A stretch of DNA of 64,000 nucleotides from Pisolithus tinctorius (lineage: Eukaryota > Basidiomycota > Agaricomycetes > Boletales > Pisolithaceae). Below are positions 23,986-35,683 of the stretch, piece by piece (position 1 is the stretch's first letter; every line of letters starts with the position of its first letter). The stretch spans positions 1-64,000 of the forward strand of contig JANFAH010000131.1 of NCBI GenBank assembly GCA_024663395.1. The letters are read 5' to 3'. Under the pieces are notes generated by a model. That model saw only the letters and a list, made by a program, of their open reading frames with translations. It was not told where the DNA came from and did not search any database. The position numbers and the translations under genes are program-made.

Positions 23986-24466
23986 TCCGACACGAATTGA
24001 TAAAAAGAAAGAGGAATAAAGAAGAAACTTACCTGAGGCAATAGCGTGAAGGCGGTCGTGGATTAAGACGCGTGGATCGTTTGAAGGGCTTGCAAAAGAA
24101 GTGCGACAAGTGCAGTGAGCACGTGATCATTACCGCATTAAGTCAGAGCTGACTTAGCACGAGAAATTTGCTGGCGGTGCGCGGACTATTTGGTGGTGGC
24201 GGTGCCGTGGGCAACGTTGCGATGCCGCCGGTATGCAGTCAGGTTACGCATGCGGGGGGGCTAATTGGTGCCTTAACCTAATATATCATATGTTGTAATG
24301 CCCCCGCGTTCAATTCAAACCAGAGTCCCGGAGGAAATACGACAAATTAATTGTCATAGGTGTGTACTTAGTAACCAAACATACACAATGTTGACACGTT
24401 CGCACACTTGTTTCCCTTCTCCACTTTCCACTCTCCACTCTCCACTCTCGTCGTTAATCCTTCGCC

Positions 24467-24549
24467 AGGGGAACGCTTGGTGCGTCCCCTACCAAGCGTC
24501 AGGGGCTTGGTGCCCTTGACGGCTCTCGAAGGCTTGGAGCCTTCGAGAG
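24467..24549. other. Stem-loop cluster, loop CTTGGTG/CTTGGAG
   Basis: 24467-24490: AGGGGAACG, CTTGGTG, CGTCCCCT, with one bulged A. About 24496-24523: an imperfect stem around CTTGGTG at 24506-24512. 24523-24549: CTCTCGAAGG, CTTGGAG, CCTTCGAGAG, a perfect 10-bp stem. Confidence 0.85.
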
Positions 24550-24718
24550 TCGTCTTGGTATGGATTGGCTGTCGGTCGCGCGGACGAGACTCCATCTCAT
24601 GGAGGCGCTACTTCGTATAGCGCAACTCGGGGCGTTGAAGACTGCCAGCTTTCCTTGGCTACCCTGGAGTCCATCTTTTACTTCCCAAAGGAGACTCAGC
24701 TGTTCACGTTACCCGCTG

Positions 24719-25700
24719 GTGAGTTCGAGGCTTGCGTCTCCCCTAGACGTTAATCAAGTTTCTCTTCGCTTTCTCAAACTTCCTGATCAATGCTACATTC
24801 TCTCCATCACCTGTTAAGGCCGACATTTCTCCTTGGCTGCCTCCATCTCCGCCTTCTTCTGAGACAAGACTTCGTTCACTTTGCCCGCTGGTGAGTTCAA
24901 GGTTTGCGTCTCCCTTCCTTAGCTGATCTCCAATCGTCTTTGTATAGGGACGCTAATCGGGTTTCTCTTGCTCACTTTCTTACTTTCCTGGTTAAGGCAG
25001 TGTTCTCTCCGTTATCTATCAAGGCCGATGGTTTTCCGTGGCTACCCCCAGCTCTGCCTTGTCCATCTGAGACAAGACTCCGTTCACTTTTCCCGCTGGT
25101 GAGTTCGAGGCTTGCGTCTCCCCCTTCCTTCGCTGATCTCCGATTGTCTTTGTATAGGGACGCTAATCGGGTTTCTCTTGCTCGCTTTCTTACTTTCCTG
25201 GTTAACGCAGCGTTCTCTCCGTTATCTATTAAGGCCGATGGTTTGCCGTGGCTACCCCCAGTTCCATCTTCTCCTTCCAACTAGAGTCTTTTCAATTTGC
25301 CCGCCGGTGAGTTCGAGGCTTGCATCTCCCTTCCTTCGCTGATCTCCAACCGCCTTTGTGTGGAGACGCTAATCAGGTTTATCTTGTTCGCTTTCTTACT
25401 TTCATGGTCAACGGTACGTTCTCTTCGACATCTATTACGCCAGGGGAACGTTTGGTGCGTCCCCTACCAAGGGCCAGGGGCTTGGTGCCCTTCGCAGCTC
25501 TCAAAGGCTTGGAGCCTTTGAAAGTCATCTTGGTATGGATATACCCTAAACTCTACCTTTTCGTTTCCCGAGGATATTCCGTTCATTTTACAAGCTGGTG
25601 AGTTTGAGGCTCGCTTGTTTTCAGTTCCTGATCCCCGATTACTCCTGTGTAGGGATGCTAATTAAGTCTTCCCGTCCTTCCTAGTGTTGTCTCCGCTTCC
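24719..25700 (+). repeat. Tandem intron-like repeat units
   Basis: Five copies of CCCGCTG followed by GTGAGTT at 24719, 24891, 25099, 25307 and 25598 (spacing 172, 208, 208 and 291). Each full unit looks like an intron (GTGAGTTC, branch-like GACGCTAATC, pyrimidine tract, CAG) plus an exon-like block of about 95 nt. On the plus strand the exon-like block can read as variants of FPWLPPxPxxxSETRLRSL. The fourth interval is longer because a stem-loop cluster sits inside it. Whether any of this is translated is unknown; it may be a repeated transcribed leader. Confidence 0.6.
25442..25524. other. Stem-loop cluster, second copy
   Basis: A near copy of 24467-24549. 25442-25465: AGGGGAACG, TTTGGTG, CGTCCCCT. 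25498-25524: CTCTCAAAGG, CTTGGAG, CCTTTGAAAG. Relative to the first copy, one stem pair G-C has become A-T on both arms (CGAAGG/CCTTCG to CAAAGG/CCTTTG), so pairing is kept. Looser relatives with the same loop lie at 26705-26721 (CTTGGCG) and 28078-28092 (TTTGGTG). Confidence 0.8.
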
Positions 25701-26690
25701 GTCATGGTGAGCCGCGAATGAGTAAGTGTTTAGCCTTTGCATCTATTCCGTTAGTTATATTCTTTACCTGGGGCGTACAATGATCCGTTTAACGAGAGTG
25801 CAATTACAACATTCCTACAGACCGTGCATGCAGGATTCACCGAGGCGGATCCTACGTGTTATTCCATGGCTGCTAACAAATGGGGAAGAAGAACCTTCTG
25901 TTGGAGATCCGCCTATCGACTTACAATATTGTCTGTGTTTCTTTCCCTCTCCCTTCCATTCCTCGTCTCACTATGTGCCAGCCACCCTCACTCGATAATG
26001 GGCGAAGCATAAGCGCCATCAACCTAAGTGCGTGATTTTCTAACCACTGTCTGATAGCTAACGTTCAAGGGTTATGCAGGCGCTCTAATCACTATTGTTT
26101 CGCATCTCGAATTGAGCGCAGTCGATGCTGCCACCCTTGCTGACATCTTACTTTCGAGATCCCAGCGTGAAGGTGGGCGCTTTTCCAAGACTTTTGTTCC
26201 TTGACAGTAATCATCTCCCATAGCACCATCATTTCCGTCGAGTTCGGCTCCCTCAACGTCGTCATCCTGTCAGGAGGGCACCGCTGCGGTCCCTTTCCTC
26301 CCCTTTTCCCCCATCGGCGTGGAGGTCCCCACTCCCCCCGTATCAATACATCTGACATCCGCCGACACCCCTGACTCCGCCACTGTTCTCGTCCGCGGAC
26401 ATCCGGACGTGGAACCAAGTGATCCGTCCCTGGCGGACGTGTGTTGGCATACTTCGACCGGAGTATTTTTCACAGTGACCCTGTAAACATACCTGTTTTG
26501 TATAAAGCTTTGCTTTTTTATTTTTTATTTGGCTCAAGTGTAACCAACAACACGACTACTAACGGATTTTCTACCTGGTGCAGGTAAGTGGAGATATCGC
26601 AAATACAAAGGTTTCAAGATCGGGACCCTTTCATCATGTACGTGTTGTTACTGACCTGCATCCGTTCTCGCCCCTACCATTTGGCGCGGT
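25701..26690. other. No gene recognised within KDZ interior
   Basis: About 1 kb of CG-rich single-copy sequence between two tandem-repeat tracts. Short frames on both strands carry no domain I know. Confidence 0.4.
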
Positions 26691-27310
26691 TGTCCACAAG
26701 AGTTGAGGGCTTGGCGCCCTTGGGGGTTTGGAGCCTTCGAAGGTTCTCGTCGATTGCGTCTACGAGACCCTCGGGAACAGAGTCATGGCATCGTCCAAGC
26801 CTTTCCATTCACCGTCGTCGCACGTGTATCATATTACTAAGTGGTACGTATTCCTTCTGTCTTGGTTATTGCTTCTTCCTTACTGTTCTCTTGCTGTTCC
26901 GGCATTTACCGATGTTTCGATGTCGATCGCACGCATGAAACCCACAGAACAGAGCTCATCTTCCGAGGCTCTCCGTTTACCACCGTTGCACACGTATTCC
27001 ATTACCAAGTGGTACGTGTTCCCTCCGTTTTGGGCCTTCAGGGGTTCGAGTCTCCGCTTATTAGCGATGTATTTCCTCCGTTTTCGTTATTACATCTTCC
27101 ATTCAGCTCCTTCCCCTGTCTCGGCATTCACCACGGTTCGTTCTTGGGGGGGGGGTTTGGTCCTTCAAGGGTTTGTTGTGCAGGTTCGTTTTCGATCGCA
27201 TGCACGAGACCCGCGCGAACAGAGTCCGAATTGTTCAAGTCTCTGTTCACTACCATTGCATGCGTATGTTATTACGAAGTGGTACGTACTCTCTCTGTAT
27301 TGATTATTGC
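26691..27310 (+). repeat. Second set of tandem donor-like repeats
   Basis: Three diverged units, each ending in a variant of ATTACTAAGTG followed by GTACGT at 26843, 27012 and 27282. Each is preceded by a block with TCGATCGCACGCATGAAACC-like sequence. They can be read through as a frame with a repeated ITKWYV, but the GTACGT and pyrimidine-rich downstream sequence look like splice donors, so this is probably another repeated exon-intron leader upstream of the gene at 27648. Confidence 0.45.
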
Positions 27311-27647
27311 ATATTCCTTATGGTTCGTTCCACCTGGTACTTATCACGATACGGCATGACACCAATCTTCTTTTCTGATATTTTCCTTTTGTTCCACTCG
27401 CTACTCATGTAATAACCGCAAGCGTCATTATTCCATCGCAACAAGCCGCCATTTTACCGAATAACTCCATGGGTTTTTTTATATCAGGTAAGGCATGGCT
27501 TTACTTAAATACCTCATCTGACCGCTTTTCCCCTCCTCCCCATCGTTCTTGACATGCCTCGCGCCGAAAAGTGTTGACCAAGTCGCGGACGACTCTACGG
27601 ATTTGCACACCCGGGTTCTTCGAAACCGCAAAATCCCCACCACCAAG

Positions 27648-30600
27648 ATGGCTCCTCCACCAGAGGTAAGTTATCTTGTCACCGTCGATCCCATCTGACC
27701 CCTGCCTTCACAGATCAAAAAAGACAAGCCCAAGCCCCGGCACGGTGCAACCCCTGAAGGATGGGAAGAACATATGTTCGGTCTCCATGACAGGAGGAGA
27801 TCACTCACTCCTAGTGTTTCTGTGTCCTCCCAAAATTCTACTACCCCGATCTTGCAGGAAGACCAGGTCGAGGGCGCTCCGATGGAGGAGGATACTGGTG
27901 AGGCTGAGGCGAGGCTGAGGCTGAGGAGGTTGAGGTCAACGTTCCTGCTGACGAGGGCAGTCAACGTCCTGATGATGGGGCTAGTCAACTTCCAGACGAT
28001 GAAGGTTCGTTTTTTTTTGAATATTTTTTCTTTCTCTCACAGTTCTGTAGATGTTGCATTGTTATATCCTTGACTCCGGGGTTTGGTGCCCCCCCCTTCT
28101 CTCATCTGACTGTGGGTTCAGTGCCCAATGGTCTAAAGCTAGGCGCTTTGGATCCTCATGAGAGTCGCCAAGTGTCCTGTGTCATTTTCACTTCTTTTCT
28201 AGACACTTTGTTATCCTTTGATGTGTCTTTTGTCGCACTGCAATGCATTCTCTTCCGATATTGACATGTTCATAGTAGATCAGGATGATTCTGAATCATC
28301 ACTTCCTCCATCTTCGCCACCAGCTGAAGACTCCAGTTCCGATGCTGAGGATGAGTTTCCCCCACGTCGTCCTGGTCGCCGTGTGGAACACAAACCTAAA
28401 AGCAAGGGCAAAAGTAGGGCTATGGATGTTGACGACAGTGATATAGTGAGTCAGGATGATCATGAACACGCCCGGAATGCGAAATTTAGGAAGACTGGGA
28501 ACTTGTCCCATGCCGCTCTCGATGAGATACGTGACTTCGCGACCGAAGTCAAGGCAAAAGCAGAAGAACTTGGACGTCGACACGGCAAGTCTCCTCGTGA
28601 CATCCTTGTCGCTGCTGGGCTCAGTGTCAAACCATCTCACACGAAGCTCAATGAGGCCAACCTCTTCCGCTCGTGGTATTGGGCCACCCAACCGAAACCT
28701 GATGGCGGTATGCATGCCCTTGTCACATACTCTTTTATAACATTCTTCCCAGCCGACCGAAACATGGTCAACAATATCATTACGGCGGAGTACAATCAAC
28801 TCATGAAAGATATCCCCAAAGACGACACCGCGGCAAGAAAGGAGAAGTTGAAGGCCATTTATGAATGGAGCGAGAGCTCCTCAGCAGTGCCCGCTAACAA
28901 ATCAGTCAAGTCCATCGCAGTCAGAGTCCACAACGTGAAGACGCAGTTCTCTGGATTGGTAAGTGGTTGTAAGTGGGTGGGTGGGTGGCAGATCTTACCG
29001 TCGAGCAGGCTGAAGCGTGGTCGACTCTTGAAGACATCGAAATTGCTGGAGTTGTGATGTATGTTGGACAAGACCCTGCAGGACGCCAGACCTCTGGCAT
29101 ATTTGGTGGTTCCGATATCATATGAAAGTACATCAATGATCGTGCCATTGATGTTCGGGGACTTATGGACAAGTACACCGCAATATTTAAGTAAGTGATG
29201 TTACACATATCTTACTCGGACTCATTGCAATTAGGTGTCTCAGGGATGGTAATGGTACTGAGGCTGGGTTATTAAGGACGAGTGCTTCTGCCAGTTCAGC
29301 TCCGGCATTGGAGTTGCATTGTCGAATGAAGGAGATACCAAGAGATCGCAACCACGGGTATTTGGATCTATGATGAAGGAGAAGTTGATAACGGCGCTCC
29401 AAGATCTATGCAGTACGTATTTCTGGTATTCCGTATATTCTCTTCTAAGTGTCTTCCCATAAGCGACCCGTGGGGTCGAAGTTGGTGATCCCCAGAAAAT
29501 CATTTGGCAGCGGCTTCTTGAGTTCGTTAGGAGGAACTCTCTCGTCATAATCAACTGGCCGCTTGGGGTGCCTCCACCGGGCCCTGGTTTTGAGTACAAG
29601 AAACTCAAAGCTGATGCTCTCCCCAACTTGTGGTACCTTATCTGCGGAGAAAGCTAGGCTCGATGTACGATGGACAATCTGATGACGACGATGACGAGAA
29701 AAATGATCGTCTGGATGGTGTGCCAGAGGTCGAAATCAAACCCTGGAATGAAGGTATTGCGTACATTTTTTGTCTAACTCATCGCTGACCGTTTTTGCAG
29801 ATGTCATCAGCATAAGGGATGTACACCCATTAAAGGGAGAGATCGCACTGGTCAAGGCTCCTGATGGCACGGTTTTGCGCAAGGTGTCTGACGATCCTGA
29901 GTGGCAGAAGTCCCGCGAAGAAGAGGATCCAGGTATGGCGGCACATCATGCACAGAGCGGAATCCCATTTCCATCGCGCAAGCGGCCTCGTGTGGAGGTG
30001 ACGGATAATGACACAGTTCCTCGTGAGGTGAGTCAATCCACTCAACCTCTGGTGTCCACTAATGCTCCCCAAGGCTTCACGCTCTGACTGCCAAATGCCC
30101 CTGCATGACGAAGGCAGGGATGCATGCCCCATTGCTGGCGACCGCGGTGTAGTGATTTACCCTGCTGCATTTTGGTCGAAACTAACAGGCGACATGCACA
30201 GGATGCACTTCGTGACCCACCAGCACACACAAGCCGCGAGAACACTCGAGAGTCCGTCGATCTGAGTGCCCCTTGCCAGCTCGGCGCTATGGGGTGAGGT
30301 CCGGACATACCAGTTGATTAAAAGACTAATGGAGGACTGCACAGGATCTGCATCATGATGCTGTCCCAAGCCGTTTGCACCCGGGGACCCTGGCCCTTCT
30401 CAGCAGTTTCCACCATCTCGGCGTTATGAGGTGAGTAACCCAGGCATTCTGCTTCTTGAAGGAGACCAATAGGATGTCCCCAGGACCCTCGTTATGACCG
30501 CGCCAACTATCATGTTCCTGGCCCCTCCGATATTCCCTACAATGTTCGTGGCTTGATCCTTCATTGTCACATTTTGTTTAGCTTCTCTATAGGTATTACC

Positions 30601-30804
30601 GCCTGCCCGCCACGGTTCGGGGCGTTTCCCTCGTCCCGTCAGACGTATCGCATACCATCTCGCCCTGACCATCATGTTTACCGTGATGCTCCATATATCT
30701 CTGACTACTACCCCCCAGCCCAGCCTACAGCACAGCAATGGGTTGACAGAGGTAGTGCTGCACAGTATGAGGACGAATTTCCTGAGGATTACTTAGATTA
30801 TTAG
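27648..30804 (+). pseudogene. Plus-strand KDZ cargo gene, multi-exon, lesioned
   Basis: Start chosen at ATG 27648 (MAPPPE), then GTAAGT. Exons: 27648-27665, 27714-28004, 28276-28707, 28753-28958, 29007-29190, 29235 onward, with C-terminal exons to the stop at 30804. Domain sketch: acidic, low-complexity head (DDE, SDAEDEFPPR); a basic block (HKPKSKGKSRA); a helical block with HAALDEIRDFATEVKAKAEEL, DILVAAGLSVK and LFRSWYWATQPK; then AGVVMYVGQD, GIFGGSDII, NDRAIDVRGLMDKY; then VIINWPLGVPPPGPGF; a Y/P/R-rich tail. I recall such proteins in Agaricomycetes but no function. A base is missing in the GAGGCT repeat near 27910, TGA interrupts after GSDII near 29123, and another shift is needed near 29270. 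Confidence 0.55.
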
Positions 30805-31985
30805 TCTCCTCAGTATTTTCTTTAGAAATACATGTTTGTTTTTCCATGATAGGGTGAGCAGTGAGTGAATCAAATCTCTCAGTTCTCCGTCATTTTGAAT
30901 GCAAGAGCATTTGTCTGCTTGACTGTTATTTTGTTACCTCCTGTGGCCACACTGCCATATTGCTGCTCACTTGATCTACCAATGAATTTTCTACTGATTG
31001 ACATTCTACAGGGAAGATGCATCTACTCAAAATACTGTATGCTTGTTTGAAGAGTTTGGGCTGCAGAGAGTTAGGTCAAAGGACATTTGAGGTGAAGCTT
31101 AGAGGCCACACCTACAGATAAAGGAGCCTCCAGCAATGAGGAGGGGATATGGTGACATTAAGCAAGTGTTGATGTGGTGATCACTGACTGACAACTCTCC
31201 TAGTGTCACTGTGTCCAATGGCCAGGGGCTCTGGTGAGTTCTGCTGCCTGGTCTCCTGTGTACCTTATCTATATTTGATTACTGTGATCAAGTGATTGTT
31301 TTTCCCTGGTGAGTTGAGGGAACTCAATGGAATTCAAATGGAATTGAAATGATTATCTCAAAATAATGGGTAAATAGCCTGAATTTTGAGAGGACTAAAA
31401 ACACTCAAAAGTCAATTTCCTTCAAGTTTTGACAGATAGGGTTTTTCCACATGGTGAGGGGGGTGGCAAGGTTGGAAAGCAAGGATTGAAAGTGGTGTTG
31501 AGGCAAGGTTAGCAGTACCTCAGATTAAAGGGACTTGGGCAACATCTCTTGCTTACTAATCAGGTGTTGTTATCATCATCAGGATACTACAGTTCTATGT
31601 TACATGCAAGCAGTGTAGAGCTGCAGAGGTTGACTTCTGGATTTATTTTGGTCTTGTCTGGGTTCTCTCATTGGCTTTTCCCTATAAACATTGTTGTTCA
31701 ATGCTTTTTCTAAGAGCCTATTTTTTGTTGAGAATTAATCTACCTGCATTGCTACTAAAACAGGTCTATCTTTTATCAGACCCATCATGTTGTTATCATT
31801 TGCAGCTGCACAATTTGCCCCCATTTAATCTGCTACATTGGCCCTTCACTGTGCTCTGTGAGTTAGTATAAAAATTAGATAACATTACCTGTGCAATATG
31901 TCAATACAGCCCTGCATGGTGGATCTGGTTGACTTGAAGCTGCCACAAAATTGATTTGAGAGCATTTTGGTGTTCTGACATATAG
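30805..31985. other. Spacer between cargo gene and right array
   Basis: About 1.2 kb of AT-richer sequence without a recognisable gene. It presumably holds the 3' end of the plus-strand transcript. Confidence 0.45.
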
Positions 31986-34880
31986 TACATGGACATCCTA
32001 CTGGCCTCTATGGAGAGGGGTGGAATGTCCAACTGGCCTTCAGAGGGGGGAGTGGGATGTCCCACAGTAGCTTCCAAAGCTACCATGGGACATCCCATTG
32101 GCCTATGGAAGGGGGGGTGGGACATCCCACAGTATCCTCCAAAGCTATCATGGGACATCCCACTGGCCTCCAGAGAGGGGGGTGGGATGTCCCACAGTAG
32201 CCTCCAAAGCTATCATGGGACATCCCACTGTCTATAGAAAGGGGGTTGGGATGTCCCATAGTGGCCTCCAAAGCTAGCATGGGACATCCCACTGGCCTCC
32301 AGAGAGGAGGGTGGGATGTCCCACAGTAGCCACTGAAGCTATCATGGGACATCCCACTGGCATCTGGAAGGGGGATGGGATGTCCCACAGTAGCCTCTGA
32401 AGCTATCATGGGACATCCCACTGGCATCTGGAAGGGGGTGGGATGTCCCACAGTAGCCTCTGAAGCTATCATGGGACATCCCACCAGCCTATGGAAGGGG
32501 GGTGGGATGTCCCACAGTAGCCTCCAAAGCTATCATGGGACATCCCACTGTCTATGGAAAGGGGTTGGGATGTCCCATGGTAGCCTCCAAAGCTAGCATG
32601 GGACATCCCACTGGCCTCCAGAGAGGAGGGTGGGATGTCCCACAGTAGTCTCTGAAGCTATCAAGGGACATCCCACTGACCTCTGGAAAGGGGGGTTGGA
32701 TGTCCCACAGTAGCCTCCAAAGCTATCATGGACATCCCACTGTCCCCTAGAATGGGGGTTGGGATGTCCAGTAGCATCAGAAGCTATCATGGGACATCCC
32801 ACTTGCCTCCAGAGAGGGGGTGGCATGTCCCATGTAGCATCTGATGCTATGGACATCCACTGACCTCCATAGAGGGGGGTTGGGATGTCCCAAGTAGCCT
32901 CCAAAGCTATCATGGGGGATCCCACTGGCTCCAGAGAGGGGTGGGATGTCCATAGCCTCCAAAGCTATCATGGGACATCCCACTGGCCTCCAGAGAGGGG
33001 GTGGATGTCCCACAGTAGCCTCTGAAGCTATCATGGGACATCCATGTCCTAGGAGGGGGTGGGATGTCCCAAGTAGCCTGAAGCTATCATGGGACATCCC
33101 TCTGGCTCCAGAGAGGGGGTGGGATGTCCCACAGTAGCCTCTGAAGCTATCATGGGACATCCCATTGTCCTATGGAAAGGGGGTGGGATGTCCCACAGTA
33201 GCTCTGAAGCTATCATGGGACATCCCATGTCCTAGGAAGGGGCTGGGCTGTCCCACAATAGCCTCAGCTATCATGGGACATCCCACTGGCTAGAGAGGGG
33301 GTGGGATGTCCCACAGTAGCCTCTGAAGCTATCATGGGACATCCCACTGGCCTCCTAGGAGGGGGGTGGGATGTCCCACAGTAGCCTCCAAGCTATCATG
33401 GGACCTCCCACTGGTCCTCCAGAGGGGGGGTGGGATGTCCCACAGTAGCTTCTGAAGCTATCATGGGACAACCCATTGTCCTATGGAAAGGGGGCTGGGA
33501 TGTCCCACAGTAGCTTCTGAAGCTATCATGGGACATCCCACTGGTCTCCAGAGCAAGGGTGGGATGTCCCACAATAGCCTCCAAAGCTATCATGGGACAT
33601 CCCACTGGCCTCCAGAGAGGAGGGTGGGATGTCCCACAGTAGTCTCTGAAGCTATCAAGGGACATCCCACTGACCTCTGGAAAGGGGGGTTGGATGTCCC
33701 ACAGTAGCCTCCAAAGCTATCATGGAACATCCCACTGTCCCCTAGAATGGGGGTTGGGATGTTTCACAGTAGCATCAGAAGCTATCATGGGACATCCCAC
33801 TTGCCTCCAGAGAAGGGGGTGGCATGTCCCATGGTAGCATCTGATGCTCTCATGGGACATCTCACTGACCTCCATAGAGGGGGTTGGGATGTCCCAAAGT
33901 AGCCTCCAAAGCTATCATGGGGGATCCCACTGGCTTCCAGAGAGGAGGATGGGATGTCCCATAGTAGCCTCCAAAGCTATCATGGGACATCCCACTGGCC
34001 TCCAGAGAGGGGGGTGGGATGTCCCACAGTAGCCTCTGAAGCTATCATGGGACATCCCACTGGTCTCCAGAGAGGGGGGTGGGATGTCCCACAGTAGCTT
34101 CTGAAGCTATCATGGGACATCCCATTGTCCTATGGAAAGGGGGCTGGGATGTCCCACAGTAGCTTCTGAAGCTATCATGGGACATCCCATTGTCCTATGG
34201 AAAGGGGGCTGGGATGTCCCACAGTAGCTTCTGAAGCTATCATGGGACATCCCACTGGTCTCCAGAGCAAGGGGTGGGATGTCCCACAATAGCCTCCAAA
34301 GCTATCATGGGACATCCCACTGGCCTCCAGAGAGGAGGGTGGGATGTCCCACAGTAGTCTCTGAAGCTATCAAGGGACATCCCACTGACCTCTGGAAAGG
34401 GGGGTTGGATGTCCCCCAGTAGCCTCCAAAGCAATCATGGGACATCCCACTTGCCTCCAGAGAAGGGGGTGGCATGTCCCATGGTAGCATCTGATGCTCT
34501 CATGGGACATCTCACTGACCTCCATAGAGGGGTTGGGATGTCCCAAAGTAGCCTCCAAAGCTATCATGGGGGATCCCACTGGCTTCCAGAGAGGAGGATG
34601 GGATGTCCCATCATAGCCTCCAAAGCTATCATGGGACATCCCACTGGCCTCCAGAGAGGGGAGTGGGATGTCCCACAGTAGCCTCTGAAGCTATCATGGG
34701 ACATCCCATTGTCCTATGGAAAAGGGGCTGGGATGTCCCACAGTAGCTTCTGAAGCTATCATGGGACATCCCCTGGTCTCCAGAGCAGGGGGTGGGATGT
34801 CCCACAATAGCCTCCAAAGCTATCATGGGACATCCCACTGCTGCCTCCTAAAAATGGGTGGTGGGATGTCCCATCATTGG
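31986..34880 (-). repeat. Right subterminal hairpin array of KDZ element
   Basis: Roughly 45-48 units of about 60 bp with the same hairpin core as 15046-16965, but the spacer reads as the complement (CTGGCCTCCAGAGAGGGGGT), so the array is mirrored. Blocks are duplicated at higher order: a segment with GTAGTCTCTGAAGCTATCAA recurs near 32645, 33645 and 34360. Several units near 32730-33300 carry small deletions inside the palindrome. The many open frames seen here are products of the repeat and not genes. Confidence 0.93.
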
Positions 34881-35683
34881 CCTCTTGGTTGTTCTACATA
34901 GATGACCTTGATGAACATGTGACTAAAGGTGGGATTGAACCAGCAGTCTCCTGGAGTTGACCTTGTGGTTTAATCACTGAGCTATATGGTTTGAGTACTA
35001 ATGTCAGTTGCTTGGGGGTTAGATCAGAACTTTGGGAATAATTATCCATGAAGAGTAATACACAGAATGCACCATCTCCAACAGACTTCAGTGGTCTTTA
35101 GCAACACAAGTCCACCCTTCCTTTGAGAATCAACAACGTTCAGTCTTCTGCCCATCCTGGCTGGATTGGTATTTGAAGCACATGGTGGTCCACTGGAGGG
35201 CCTTACAGCCCAGGGTCATAATGGGACATTGGGCACCACAGCAATCAGATTACATAACCCCTTTGGACAGTGGGGTTCTCACATGCTTGTGCCCCACAAT
35301 AGTGTCATGTATTGTGCTACAATCTATTCCTTGGCTTGGAAGGTCTTCCACTCATCCTCATTGAATGCATTTAGTATGATCTTATTAATGTGTACTCCTT
35401 CTATAAGCAATGGAACTTACTCATGGGACAGTGCTGAATCCATTAAAATTTATCACAATGATGCAAGGCTCACTTCCAGAAGTATTGTATGATTCTGGAG
35501 ATGACACCTCACAATCACACTGATTTCCCACTTCAAATTTGTGCATAATAAGTGTACCAAATGGTTTTGGAAAGTCAGTGGCTGCCACATACATAGGCCC
35601 CTACTTTGCCAGGTATTCTCATCATCCTGGATAATTGTGACTGCTTTGGTTTCTTGGTCAGAAGTGGGATTTCAGTGTGAATA
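34881..35683. other. Spacer between right array and inverted repeat
   Basis: About 800 bp with only short frames and no domain; no match to the left spacer. Confidence 0.5.

Larger units (their letters stand above)
23464..24718. other. Divergent region between KDZ genes, left half
   Basis: About 1.25 kb upstream of the minus-strand gene. One plus-strand frame (23651-24019) exists, but I see no domain, and most of its second half is made of stem-loops. TCCACTCTCCACTCTCC pyrimidine repeats lie near 24425-24450. Regulatory or leader sequence is likely, but no promoter can be assigned. Confidence 0.35.

Noticed and set aside
23651..24019. Plus-strand 122-codon frame as a gene
   Set aside because: Its second half is a string of stem-loops, it has no domain, and it lies in the upstream region of the minus-strand KDZ gene.
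31901..34901. Many open frames with repeated MSHDSF, GCPMIAS and GHPT peptides
   Set aside because: They exist in several phases and on both strands because the repeat length and composition lack stops; no start context or domain.
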